A DNA stretch of 64,000 nucleotides from Ammoniphilus sp. CFH 90114 (lineage in GTDB: Bacteria; Bacillota; Bacilli; Aneurinibacillales; RAOX-1): contig NZ_SDLI01000012.1 of NCBI RefSeq assembly GCF_004123195.1, positions 21,586-85,585 of the forward strand, given 5' to 3'. The position numbers and the translations under genes are program-made. Within the stretch, counting starts at the first letter, position 1. The number at the start of each line of letters is the position of its first letter. The notes beneath the pieces were generated by a model. That model saw nothing but the letters and a program-made list of their open reading frames with translations, made no database searches and had not been told where the DNA came from. Shown here piece by piece: positions 35,193 through 44,078 of this stretch.

Positions 35193-35879
35193 TTACACTC
35201 CTTTCGTATCCGGATGCCAAATGTATTTATGGGTTTGTAAGCTTAATTTAGCCTGTTTAAAAGGTGATTGAAGCATCAACTTTACGAGCTCCGCCGGTGC
35301 AAGCTGATCCCACACAGGGCTGAAAAGGATTTGACCTTGTTGATAAAATTCTTCAATAATACGGCTTGCCTCTGCAAATTCCGCTGCATTGCCTACTACG
35401 AACTTTATTTCATCCCGGGAACCAAGATAATGGAAATTCTCCATGATCATGCTTTGGGTTTCTCCACTCGAAGTTAATTTATAATCCAGAACGAACCTTA
35501 CTTTTTCTTTCACCAGATGATGACTTTCTCTTAATTCGTGGAAGGGACGAAGTAGAATCGCCCCATTGGTTTCAATATGGATATCCTCCACATGAGGAAG
35601 CTCAGCAAGAGCGGCAATGAGAGCGAGTGATTTTGAACCATGCATTAAGGGTTCGCCGCCGGTTAGACAAATAGAAGGGTTCCCGAACTTTCTTACCTGC
35701 TCGGTAATTTCTTCGATCGTAGCAAAAAATTCAGGAGAATGCGGGGCATAACTATACTTGGTATCACACCAGGTACATCGCAAGTTACAGTTGTATAAGC
35801 GGACAAAAGTGGTGAGAAACCCGGCTTTTAACCCCTCGCCTTCCACCGTCTCAAAAATCTCTACCATGGGCAGTTTCAT
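35193..35879 (-). CDS. queE: 7-carboxy-7-deazaguanine synthase (radical SAM)
   Basis: Radical SAM enzyme that ring-contracts 6-carboxy-tetrahydropterin to 7-carboxy-7-deazaguanine. The cluster motif CNLRCTWCD (CxxxCxxC) is near the N-terminus, followed by SICLTGGEPLMH. Several Met codons occur at the start (35906, 35891, 35885, 35879); 35879 is chosen because GGAG lies six bases upstream. The longer versions overlap queD by up to 16 bases. Confidence 0.93.
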   Translation of the reverse strand: MKLPMVEIFETVEGEGLKAGFLTTFVRLYNCNLRCTWCDTKYSYAPHSPEFFATIEEITEQVRKFGNPSICLTGGEPLMHGSKSLALIAALAELPHVEDIHIETNGAILLRPFHELRESHHLVKEKVRFVLDYKLTSSGETQSMIMENFHYLGSRDEIKFVVGNAAEFAEASRIIEEFYQQGQILFSPVWDQLAPAELVKLMLQSPFKQAKLSLQTHKYIWHPDTKGV

Positions 35880-35890
35880 CGTCATCTCCA

Positions 35891-36358
35891 TCAGTCTGCC
35901 ATCCATTCTCGCTTGAGATAAGCGTAGCTGGTAGGGGTTTCGTAGAGGGTAAGTTCTTCAATCCGAAGATCATCATTCTTCATCTCTGCTATCGCTTTTT
36001 CTAGCTCCTCCCAGATCCAGACAATCATATTCTCCGCTGTTGTGTTCATAGCTGGCAATACTTCATTAAGGTATTGATGATCAAGCTTAGACTCAATCTT
36101 CTCTTTAAAAATGGTTTTTATATCACCAAAGTCAACAACAATTCCGATCTCATTCACAAAACCGCTAAAATGGATAATCACCTTATACGTATGCCCATGT
36201 AGGTTGACGCACTTACCGTCATAGGCATGCAGATGATGAGCGGCGTCAAACGTAAATTCCTTTACTACGCCAACTCGTCGGTGATGATATTTTAATTGAT
36301 TGTAGGTAATGTCTTCCCCTAGCTTTTGTACTCTTGTTGGAATTTTGTATTCAGACAT
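35891..36358 (-). CDS. queD: 6-carboxy-5,6,7,8-tetrahydropterin synthase
   Basis: Converts dihydroneopterin triphosphate to 6-carboxytetrahydropterin, the first committed queuosine step. Zinc His residues are in FDAAHHLHAYDGKC and NLHGHTYKV, and the catalytic Cys sits in KCVNLHGH. PTAEN-like motif reads NTTAENMIVWIWEEL. First gene of the que operon, RBS GGAGG, with a riboswitch leader directly upstream. Confidence 0.95.
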   Translation of the reverse strand: MSEYKIPTRVQKLGEDITYNQLKYHHRRVGVVKEFTFDAAHHLHAYDGKCVNLHGHTYKVIIHFSGFVNEIGIVVDFGDIKTIFKEKIESKLDHQYLNEVLPAMNTTAENMIVWIWEELEKAIAEMKNDDLRIEELTLYETPTSYAYLKREWMAD

Positions 36359-36372
36359 ATAGACCTCCTCAT

Positions 36373-36480
36373 AGAGAAAAATAAAAAGCCCCCATACTTA
36401 AGATCATATGGGAGCGTGGTCGCTTTTTATTTTCTCTCCCTAGTTTTTTTGTCTTGAGTGGCGGGAATTACGAACACTCG
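36373..36480 (-). promoter_or_regulatory. PreQ1-I-like riboswitch with terminator, leader of queDEC
   Basis: The minus-strand leader has P1 GAGTG/CACTC (36475-36479 with 36456-36460), a C/U-rich loop TTCGTAATTCCCGC and a tail AAAAAAACTAGGG (to 36438), as in preQ1-I aptamers, where an A-rich tail and CUA pair back to the loop. A terminator follows: GCTCCCATA/TATGGGGGC (36388-36415) and TTTTTATTTTT. The flanks AGAGAAAATAAAAAGC and GCTTTTTATTTTTCTCT also pair, extending the hairpin. Binding of preQ1 should stop transcription. The aptamer match is by eye. A TATAGT -10 is at 36487-36492. Confidence 0.72.
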
Positions 36481-36526
36481 TTACCTACTATAACACATTC
36501 CTAAACTCTCCGGTAGATAAAAATAT

Positions 36527-37549
36527 CTAGTACGCTCTCTCATAAGGTTTAGGTGTTAATGGCTTTTTATCTAGTACAATAGATGCTTCGTTTGCCCAAT
36601 AAGGATTTCTAAGAATGCCTCTTCCAACAGCAATGAGGTCAGCTTGGTTGTTTCCGAGGACAGCTTCCGCTAGAGGGGCATGATCTAGTTTTCCTACTGC
36701 AATGACAGGAACATCGACTTCTTGTTTAATACGCTCTGCCAGAGGAACCTGATAACCGGGATGTACGCCCGGGCGTCCGGCTGATCCGATCGGACCTTCC
36801 CCACCGGATGAGATATGGAAAAGGTCTACTCCCGCGCTGCGGTAACGCTTAGCCATCTCCACACCATAGTCAAGCTGATATCCTCCGTCCACATATTCAA
36901 CAGCGGATATACGCATCATCAGAGGCATGTCCTTTGGCATAATTTCCTTGACTGCACGGATGACTTCTTCCCCAAACAAGAACTTGTCCTCTCCATACTT
37001 GTCGGTTCGCTTGTTCGTATAAGGAGATGAGAATTGATGGATGAGATACCCGTGAGCACCATGGAGTTCTACCGTATCTACGCCTGCCTTGATCGCTCTT
37101 TCTACACCCTTCCGGAATGTTTCTACCATCGCTTCCACTTCCGAGGTCGTCAGTTCATGCGGTGTTGTGAATTGGTCGTTAAAGGCCAGCGGGGAACACG
37201 ACACAGGCTCAGGAGCATCTTGAGCCTTGCGTCCAGCATGACCAATCTGGATCGCTACCTTGGCCCCATACTTATGGCACTCCTCAATGATGCGTTGGAA
37301 AGCAGGAATATGATCATCACTCCAAATGCCAAGGCATTGATCGCTGATCCGTCCCCTATCCTCCACGTTGGTCATTTCAATAATAATAAGCCCCGTTCCG
37401 CCGATCGCTCGACTTGTATAATGAACAAAATGCCAATCGGTTGGCATCCCATCCTTGGCTAGAGCAGAGTATTGGCAACATGGTGGAAAAACGACCCGAT
37501 TCTTAAGTTCTAGGTTTTTTAGCACGAAAGGTTCGAATAACTTTGACAT
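36527..37549 (-). CDS. namA: NADPH dehydrogenase NamA (old yellow enzyme, YqjM-like)
   Basis: FMN-dependent ene-reductase of the YqjM class, 340 residues. The substrate-binding His pair is in VELHGAHGYLIHQF, FMN contacts in IQIGHAGRKAQ and IAVGRGILRNPYW, and the class-specific Cys lies in PPCCQYSA near residue 26. In YqjM this segment reads differently around the conserved Cys-x-Tyr-Ser, so the flanking residues are variant. It reduces activated double bonds of xenobiotics or electrophiles. RBS GGAGGGG. Confidence 0.9.
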   Translation of the reverse strand: MSKLFEPFVLKNLELKNRVVFPPCCQYSALAKDGMPTDWHFVHYTSRAIGGTGLIIIEMTNVEDRGRISDQCLGIWSDDHIPAFQRIIEECHKYGAKVAIQIGHAGRKAQDAPEPVSCSPLAFNDQFTTPHELTTSEVEAMVETFRKGVERAIKAGVDTVELHGAHGYLIHQFSSPYTNKRTDKYGEDKFLFGEEVIRAVKEIMPKDMPLMMRISAVEYVDGGYQLDYGVEMAKRYRSAGVDLFHISSGGEGPIGSAGRPGVHPGYQVPLAERIKQEVDVPVIAVGKLDHAPLAEAVLGNNQADLIAVGRGILRNPYWANEASIVLDKKPLTPKPYERAY

Positions 37550-37684
37550 TATGGCATTCCCCTCCTAATCATATCTGTACAAGCTCTATCATAACCGAAG
37601 AGGCAAAACAGGTCGAGCGTCTAACTGCGGAGAAATTTATGTTAAAATAAGCGTAGAAACTTTCCAATAAAAGGAGCTAGGCCT

Positions 37685-38800
37685 ATGCCAAATCATTGGG
37701 TTCATCACCCTATTGATACCCCTGCTGTTCTTGTTCATCAGGAGATTTTGCAAAAAAATATTCATGATATGGCGGTTTTCGCTAAAACGTATCATCTTGC
37801 CCTCCGCCCTCATATTAAAACACATAAGATTCCCGAGATCGCACGGATGCAGCTAGCCGCTGGAGCTGTTGGCGTGACAACAGCTAAATTAGGAGAAGCC
37901 GAGGTGATGGCAGCTCACGGAATAACAGACATCCTTATCGCCTATCCAATCATCGGCAAGGAGAAGTTGAAGCGCTTAGAGGAATTGAGAAAAATAGCTA
38001 AGGTCATGACTGTCGTGGACGGTCGAGAGCAGGCCTTAGAGCTTTCACAATACGCTAACGAGCGTAATTTACAATTTGAAGTGCTCATGGAAATGGATTC
38101 AGGACTACGGCGTTGCGGTGTACTTCCTGGCCAAGATGCGTTAGCTTTATACCGTGAGTTGGCCGAGCTTCCTGGAATAAGGCTTCAAGGGATCATGACT
38201 CATGCGGGCCATGCCTATGGGGCAACAGGAATTGATCAAGTCAGAGAGATAGCTCTTCAGGAAGGAACGATCATGGTAGAGACGGCCCAGCTTCTGCGGG
38301 AGGCAGACCTGGCGGCCCCAGAGGTGAGTGTTGGATCCACTCCCACGGTGAGAATTTCCGGTCAGGTTGAAGGCGTTACAGAAATTCGCCCAGGAAACTA
38401 TGTGTTCAACGATCTCACCCAAATTCGTCTAGGTGTGGCCACGCAAGATCAATGTGCACTCCGAGTGGCGACAAGAATTGTGAGTAAACCTGCTGAAGAT
38501 CGGTTCATCATTGATGCGGGTGCCAAGACGTTCGCCCTTGATCAAGGAGCGCACGGAACCACAGGAGTCTCGGGCTATGGCCGAGTAGTGGGTCACCCTG
38601 AATGCACAATTGCTCGTTTATCAGAGGAACATGGAATTGTTATAGTACAGGGTGCGACTAAACTTCAAGTCGGAGATATTATTGAAATTATCCCTAATCA
38701 TAGTTGTCCAGTAGCCAATCTAACGAATGAGGTTCACGTCGTTTCTAGAGGTGTTGTGAGTGCAGTATGGAAGGTAGCCGCACGTGGAAAGACATCGTAA
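37685..38800 (+). CDS. D-threonine aldolase/D-serine dehydratase-like PLP enzyme
   Basis: A 371-residue fold-type III PLP enzyme. The N-terminal alanine-racemase-like barrel has the Schiff-base Lys in RPHIKTHKIPE. The C-terminal D-serine-dehydratase-like domain carries the metal site His and Cys in PNHSCPVANL. This family includes metal-dependent D-threonine aldolases and D-serine dehydratases; which reaction applies is not clear. RBS AAAAGGAG, and its own terminator follows. Confidence 0.85.
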   Translation: MPNHWVHHPIDTPAVLVHQEILQKNIHDMAVFAKTYHLALRPHIKTHKIPEIARMQLAAGAVGVTTAKLGEAEVMAAHGITDILIAYPIIGKEKLKRLEELRKIAKVMTVVDGREQALELSQYANERNLQFEVLMEMDSGLRRCGVLPGQDALALYRELAELPGIRLQGIMTHAGHAYGATGIDQVREIALQEGTIMVETAQLLREADLAAPEVSVGSTPTVRISGQVEGVTEIRPGNYVFNDLTQIRLGVATQDQCALRVATRIVSKPAEDRFIIDAGAKTFALDQGAHGTTGVSGYGRVVGHPECTIARLSEEHGIVIVQGATKLQVGDIIEIIPNHSCPVANLTNEVHVVSRGVVSAVWKVAARGKTS

Positions 38801-38816
38801 GCTCTAGAATTCAATC

Positions 38817-38849
38817 TCCCTATTGATTGCTTTCGATAGGGAGTTATAT
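38817..38849 (+). terminator. Terminator of the D-threonine-aldolase-like gene
   Basis: CTCCCTAT pairs with ATAGGGAG around an 11-base loop, followed by a T-rich tract. Confidence 0.65.
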
Positions 38850-38977
38850 TTCTCTTAATCAATATTTAATAAACAAAAATGATACCTTTCACCCTACTCT
38901 GCTATATAATAGAACTATCTTGTAGTTCAACAAAAATCGACCTTTATTTACACGTGCCAAGGAGTAGGAGAACATCT

Positions 38978-40894
38978 GTGAAAATGAAACAAAGTCATCG
39001 GCTAGTTAGTCGAATAAATAGTATGGTAACCATCCTTCTGTTATTAATAGGAGTACTTGCTTCCTTTCTCATGAAGGAATTAATTGATCATCTGGGAGTA
39101 GGTTACATTGAAGAAGATGTGACAACGAAGGCTATGATGCTTAGTCAAAGTATTAATATAACGAAAAGACTAGATGAACAATTAGAACAAAAGTATGATG
39201 AAAGACTGTACATAAGCGCAAAATCTATTGCAAACGAATTAAAAGGCAAGGACATCAGGGATATTACCAGCGATGATTTAAGAATCTTGAGTAAAGAATG
39301 GAATGTAGAGGATATCACATTAATGACTCGGCAAGAGGATGGAAACTTCTTGTTCGCGATGTCTACCAACCCGAAGGAGATCGGATATAAGACGGGAACA
39401 GATTGGGGTTTTTGGCATACGGCGTTTACCCAACTCTGGGAGCGTAAGCCGCTTGACGTACCGAGTGGCAGAAGCTTCTCGAACGGCTGGATAGGTCCGC
39501 TCGTAGATTCGGAAACACAAAAGGGTGAAGAACTTTACAAGTTTGCTTACTATTATAACGGTGAAACAGACTTTATTATTGCGCCTTTTATTATAGCCAC
39601 GGATCTCAAAAATGACGATCACACCGTTCGCTTACTTAATACGATGTTAGATAACAACCATATAAAAGAAATATCAGTCATTAATGTGAATTCCTTCTTA
39701 AATCCTGTTTCTGAAATTCATGATACGAAGGTGGACCTTCCTGTTCTCTATGGAAACAATACATTCTCTTTGAAACAGGATAAAGAGATCGTTCAAGCCC
39801 TTTATCAAGATTCAAATGCCACCTCTCACTCCATTAACTTTACAGGAGAACATGCTCCTGGCATAGCGGAGGACGGGCGTCATTACCAAAAGTACTATAT
39901 CAAAATACCAACTGCTGATTCCCCCGTTGATCGCATGATGATGCTGGTTATGGACATGGGTGAATACGATAGGTTGAAGACTCAATCTTATCTCGTAACG
40001 TTTGTCGTTAGCGCTTTGACGATTATGATTATTTTATTGTTGATTCAATGGATTACCCGACAACAACTTAGACCTATGGAAGCCATTATTCAGCATATTA
40101 AACGGGTATCCAAGGGGGATTTCTCCTCTCGTCTATCGATTTCGAATAAGAATGAATTCGAGTGGCTCGGAAAGCAATTGAACGACATGACGGAGAGAAT
40201 GGGAGACATGATTCATCAGATTAATCGTCAAGCCAACGAAGAGGTGACGTTCACCCAGTCCGCTTATCATGAGGAATTAAAAAAATTAATGACAAGTGTC
40301 GAATCGATTCGTCATGATTTTCACAATCATATGAGCGTAGTCAAAGGATTAATCCAAATTGGAAGTCCTGACAGAGCGTTGGATTACTTAACCGACATTA
40401 CGAAAGAAGTGAATCGGATTAGGGAGTCTATGGATATTAAAAACCCTGAATTAAGCGTGTTTTTCCATTCTAAATTCCTCACCGCCGAGAATAATCAAGT
40501 TCAACTGCGATGTGTTATTGAAGCTGATCCTTTCGATTTTATTCCATCGTTAGACCAAATAAAGATATACAGCAATTTAATTGATAATGCGTTAGACGAA
40601 GTGCTGAAGCTCCCTTACGAGCAAAGAAGGATCCACATCACCTTAAAGCGTGAACCAGAGTCCTATTATTTTCGGGTAGATAATTCAGGAGATGAAATTC
40701 CGCCTCAGCATCTCGATCGTTTATTTGAACTCGGTTTTTCAACCAAGCCCACCTATGGCGAAAACAACAGAGGTTCAGGATTACCTATTGTAAAACAGAC
40801 CATCGAAAAATACGGTGGAGAACTTAACGTCTATCGCAAGGATCATATGACCTGCTTTGAGGTGAGGATACCGTTTCTCCCCTCTTCTTCATAA
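38978..40894 (+). CDS. Orphan sensor histidine kinase (Spo0B-type/GHKL)
   Basis: A 638-residue membrane kinase. A first membrane helix (MVTILLLLIGVLASFLM), an extracellular sensor region of about 300 residues, a second helix (LVTFVVSALTIMIILLLI), a HAMP domain (RPMEAIIQHIKRVSKGDFSS), a DHp helix with His in SIRHDFHNHMSVVKG, and an ATPase with NLIDNALDE and GSGLPIVKQ. The HDFxNH box is that of DcuS/CitA- and Spo0B-like kinases. No response regulator is adjacent. GTG at 38978 has GGAG seven bases upstream; the in-frame ATG at 38879 has none. Confidence 0.85.
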   Translation: MKMKQSHRLVSRINSMVTILLLLIGVLASFLMKELIDHLGVGYIEEDVTTKAMMLSQSINITKRLDEQLEQKYDERLYISAKSIANELKGKDIRDITSDDLRILSKEWNVEDITLMTRQEDGNFLFAMSTNPKEIGYKTGTDWGFWHTAFTQLWERKPLDVPSGRSFSNGWIGPLVDSETQKGEELYKFAYYYNGETDFIIAPFIIATDLKNDDHTVRLLNTMLDNNHIKEISVINVNSFLNPVSEIHDTKVDLPVLYGNNTFSLKQDKEIVQALYQDSNATSHSINFTGEHAPGIAEDGRHYQKYYIKIPTADSPVDRMMMLVMDMGEYDRLKTQSYLVTFVVSALTIMIILLLIQWITRQQLRPMEAIIQHIKRVSKGDFSSRLSISNKNEFEWLGKQLNDMTERMGDMIHQINRQANEEVTFTQSAYHEELKKLMTSVESIRHDFHNHMSVVKGLIQIGSPDRALDYLTDITKEVNRIRESMDIKNPELSVFFHSKFLTAENNQVQLRCVIEADPFDFIPSLDQIKIYSNLIDNALDEVLKLPYEQRRIHITLKREPESYYFRVDNSGDEIPPQHLDRLFELGFSTKPTYGENNRGSGLPIVKQTIEKYGGELNVYRKDHMTCFEVRIPFLPSSS

Positions 40895-40932
40895 TAAAAA
40901 GGCAAGCTCTAAAACGAGCCTGCCTTTTTATT
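40893..40932 (+). terminator. Bidirectional terminator, kinase / enoyl-CoA hydratase-like gene
   Basis: AATAAAAAGGCA pairs with TGCCTTTTTATT, with inner GCTC/GAGC. It lies between convergent genes and includes the kinase stop. Confidence 0.85.
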
Positions 40933-40935
40933 TTA

Positions 40936-42036
40936 CTACTTTAACATCTTCAAAGGGTTGCCTTCTTTCCCCCAATCATAGTGGAAATAGCGAAGAACGT
41001 CTTCCTCGCTTACCTCTTCTAATGTTGGTGGGTTCCAGCGAGGCCTGCGGTCTTTGTCAACGACAACGGCTCGTACCCCTTCGTGGAAATCGTCACTGAC
41101 CATGAAGTTCATACCAAGATTAATTTCCATTTGGAAGCACTCCCCTAAGGAGAGGGTCCGTCCGCGCTTTATTTGTTCTAAGGCAATTTTAAGAGAAGTG
41201 GGAGATTTCTCCTCTAAGGTTCTTGCTTTCTCCTCCGCCCATGTGTCTCCAAGCTTCGCGGCTTGCTTGAGAGATTGTAGAATAGCTTCTATCGTTCCAA
41301 GGGAAAAATGATGATTCACTTTGTCCTGAGCCTGCTTAAGCGTTGAGGATAAAGGAGAGGACTCTGAAAATCTCTTCACGAGCCTATCTAGCCCTTGCTC
41401 TAGAGAATCTACGGTTGTCCAATCCTCTTGTTGAACCGCTTGCTTGAGGTCTGCTAGACGCTCGCTCTGCACGTAGTAATCGGCTGCACCAAGGAAGAGG
41501 ACATCAGCTGCGGTAATCGTTTCGGCCGTTAAAGCGAGATAGGTGCCGAATGACCCAGGCATCTGACTTAAGAAGTAACTCGCCCCGACATCTGGAAAGA
41601 AACCAATGTTCATCTCAGGCATGGCCCACTTCGTTTTTTCTGTAACCATACGCAAGGAGGCTCCATTCGAGATGCCTACTCCGCCACCCATGACATAGCC
41701 ATCCATGATGGCTATAACGGGCTTGGGATAGTGATGGATCAGATAGTCCATCCGGTACTCACTCTGAAAATAAGGAGTGGCGAACGGGATAATATCGGCG
41801 TCTCTCCTATCATAAAGGGATCGAATGTCTCCACCTGCACAGAGTCCTCTCTCCCCTGCCCCTTCGAGGTAGATCAGCGATACTTGATCATCATCCTTCC
41901 AATTCATAAAGATCTGTTCAAGCTCCGTTACCATCTCATAGGATAAAGCATTCAAGGCACGAGGCCGGTTGAGGGTAATCCAACCGACGCCCCTGTGAAT
42001 TTCGGTTAAGATATGGTTTTCCTTGAGCATAGTCAC
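40936..42036 (-). CDS. 3-hydroxyisobutyryl-CoA hydrolase-like (enoyl-CoA hydratase family)
   Basis: A 366-residue crotonase-fold protein with a long C-terminal extension, as in HIBCH, which hydrolyses 3-hydroxyisobutyryl-CoA in valine breakdown. Oxyanion-hole loops GLCAGGDIRSL and VMGGGVGISNG are present, as is the Glu-containing MPEMNIGFFPDVG. The start is GTG with GGAGAG at proper spacing. It follows the DMT transporter gene by 19 bases on the same strand. No other valine-catabolic gene is in the window. Confidence 0.85.
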   Translation of the reverse strand: MTMLKENHILTEIHRGVGWITLNRPRALNALSYEMVTELEQIFMNWKDDDQVSLIYLEGAGERGLCAGGDIRSLYDRRDADIIPFATPYFQSEYRMDYLIHHYPKPVIAIMDGYVMGGGVGISNGASLRMVTEKTKWAMPEMNIGFFPDVGASYFLSQMPGSFGTYLALTAETITAADVLFLGAADYYVQSERLADLKQAVQQEDWTTVDSLEQGLDRLVKRFSESSPLSSTLKQAQDKVNHHFSLGTIEAILQSLKQAAKLGDTWAEEKARTLEEKSPTSLKIALEQIKRGRTLSLGECFQMEINLGMNFMVSDDFHEGVRAVVVDKDRRPRWNPPTLEEVSEEDVLRYFHYDWGKEGNPLKMLK

Positions 42037-42055
42037 TCGTTTCTCTCCTTTTTCT

Positions 42056-43006
42056 CTAGGATCTTGCTTCTCTTTTTAGCTTCACAGTTTTCTCTGCATG
42101 AGGGCGGTTCACAATGACAATCCCAGCGACAACCAAAGCTAGAGCTAATAGGACTAACTCATGCAAAGGCTCACCTAAGATGGCCGCCGATAAGGTAACG
42201 CCAAAGACCGGAATCAGGAATAAGTACATGGAGATATGTCCCACCTTGTTATACTTCATGACATTATTCCAGAGGACAAAGGCTGCCGCGGAAAGAAAGG
42301 ACAAATAAAGGAGGACAAGGACCGCAAATCCGGTAATAGGGAAAGGCAGAAAGCCTGCCACAATCCCACCTGCAAGAGTTAAACCGATCCCTCCAAGCAG
42401 CATCTGATAGGAGGTCATATAAAGAATATCTAGACGAGCGGCCTCATTCTTGGCAAGGATGTTCCCCATAGCCCCGCAAAACATGGCAATGAGTAAACAG
42501 ATTTCTCCTATACCAAAGCTAAAATGATAGCTTCCTTTCGTCAAACTAACCATGACTACACCGGAGAAGCCAATAATAAGCCCTGTGACCTTTCGCCAGT
42601 TTAAGTGGTCATTCTGATAGAGAAAGTGAGCGATGATGATCTGGAAAAAAGAAGTCGTTCCTGCGATAATAGACCCCTGAATTCCTGTGCTATAGCTTAA
42701 TCCAACATAAAAGAACAGGTACTGCAGGAGAGTTTGAAATAACCCTACTCTTGTTAATTGTGGAATAGTAGACTTCTTTAAACGAGCTGACCTTCCTATG
42801 AAGCGCATAAAGAGAAGGATAAGAAGGGAAGCCAAGATAAATCGATAGCCAGCAAATAAGATCTGCTCAAAGGTTTCTCCCTGCCCAATGTCAAGCTCGG
42901 CATAGCTCAACTTAATAAAAGGAAACGAGCTCCCCCAGAGAAAAGTGGCTCCACTGGCAGCAAGGATAATTCCTAACGGATGGGTAAAAAATTTTTCTGC
43001 TTTCAA
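42056..43006 (-). CDS. EamA family (DMT superfamily) transporter
   Basis: A 316-residue membrane protein with about ten helices in two EamA repeats (ILAASGATFLWGSSFPFIKL; VTGLIIGFSGVVMVSLTKGS, then GEICLLIAMFCGAMGNILA). It ends in a basic tail. Substrate unknown; the family exports amino acids and other metabolites. Together with the DUF1499-like and HIBCH-like genes it makes a same-strand run with 19-base gaps. Confidence 0.88.
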   Translation of the reverse strand: MKAEKFFTHPLGIILAASGATFLWGSSFPFIKLSYAELDIGQGETFEQILFAGYRFILASLLILLFMRFIGRSARLKKSTIPQLTRVGLFQTLLQYLFFYVGLSYSTGIQGSIIAGTTSFFQIIIAHFLYQNDHLNWRKVTGLIIGFSGVVMVSLTKGSYHFSFGIGEICLLIAMFCGAMGNILAKNEAARLDILYMTSYQMLLGGIGLTLAGGIVAGFLPFPITGFAVLVLLYLSFLSAAAFVLWNNVMKYNKVGHISMYLFLIPVFGVTLSAAILGEPLHELVLLALALVVAGIVIVNRPHAEKTVKLKREARS

Positions 43007-43025
43007 CTCTTATGTTCCACACTTT

Positions 43026-43406
43026 CTATTTGGGTTTGATTTCTTTATGTAGTTTGTTTAAAAATGTTGTAATGTTTCGATAACTCGAACCGAAATCTCC
43101 TCCTGCTCCCCGCTTAGCTGAAACGATGTCAAGAGCCGATTCAGACCCAGAGACGCCATAGACGGAAATCACAATATCTTCACTCCCAAACAATGGATGC
43201 CTCTTCTCCACCATAATCTCCCCCCGTTCCAGATCCTTATGAATAATGCTCCAATCAGGCAGTGTGGATAATGTCTTGAGGACAGTCTCGATCACTTGTT
43301 CCTTACGGATATTATAGTAAGGGGTTCTTAATTTCGGAGATGGGGAATGTTCACTTGTTTCCTCATGATTTTTCCAGAGTCCCATGAGTGTCCTAGTCCA
43401 TGACAT
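43026..43406 (-). CDS. DUF1499-like small protein
   Basis: A 126-residue soluble protein, with the core PYYNIRKEQVIETVLKTL, WSIIHKDLERGEI and ALDIVSAKRGAGGDFGSSYR. The later block, with Arg/Gly turns and a C-terminal helix (NITTFLNKLHKEI), fits DUF1499, but I am not fully sure. No signal peptide. It starts the run that continues with the DMT transporter and the HIBCH-like gene. Confidence 0.6.
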   Translation of the reverse strand: MSWTRTLMGLWKNHEETSEHSPSPKLRTPYYNIRKEQVIETVLKTLSTLPDWSIIHKDLERGEIMVEKRHPLFGSEDIVISVYGVSGSESALDIVSAKRGAGGDFGSSYRNITTFLNKLHKEIKPK

Positions 43407-43508
43407 ACTTGTGCTCTCCTCGTTGTTTTATCATCTTTTTTCCTATACTGTTAAAGTATAGTAGAAACTTATCCAAGCATCAATGATTAATACTCTCGGA
43501 GGTGAGAA

Positions 43509-44078
43509 ATGATGGCTGAACAAGACCGACAGAAGTGGAATGAAAAATATAAAGAGAAGATCAACAACGATAGTGTTCCAATAGGAAATGGAACACTGCG
43601 GGCCCTGTCCACCCATCTTGTCGGAGGTGAGGGCTTAGATGTTGCCTGTGGACTCGGGTCGAATAGCCTTTACTTAGCGAATCTAGGTTATCGCATGACT
43701 GCGCTCGATGTTTCGGATGTTGCAATTGATTATCTTCGAGCTCGAGCCAAAGAAGACGGGTTGTCCATTACCGCCAAACAGGTAGATCTAGATCATATAG
43801 AGTGGCCGGAAAGGGCTTATGATTTGGTGGTGGTGACTTATTTTCTCGATCGTCAGTTGCTTCAGAGGCTTGAAGACACAGTTAAGCCGGGAGGGTTCCT
43901 GTTTATGGAGACCTTTTATGAGACTTCGGGAACCCATCCTCAGATGAACCCTGCCTTTAAACTCAGGCCTAACGAATGGCGTGATCGTTATCAGGGTTGG
44001 AACATCATTTATTTTTCTCAAGACCAGGAGAAAGGAATTCAAAGTCTCCTCGCCTGTAGACCCGACCGAATGGCATAG
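43509..44078 (+). CDS. Class I SAM-dependent methyltransferase (TehB-like)
   Basis: A 189-residue methyltransferase. Motif I reads GLDVACGLGSNSLYLA, motif II MTALDVSDVAIDYL and a motif III-like KPGGFLFMETFY. The proportions resemble TehB/tellurite-resistance methyltransferases, without proof of substrate. Its 3' end overlaps the convergent nucleotidyltransferase gene by 40 bases. Confidence 0.82.
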   Translation: MMAEQDRQKWNEKYKEKINNDSVPIGNGTLRALSTHLVGGEGLDVACGLGSNSLYLANLGYRMTALDVSDVAIDYLRARAKEDGLSITAKQVDLDHIEWPERAYDLVVVTYFLDRQLLQRLEDTVKPGGFLFMETFYETSGTHPQMNPAFKLRPNEWRDRYQGWNIIYFSQDQEKGIQSLLACRPDRMA

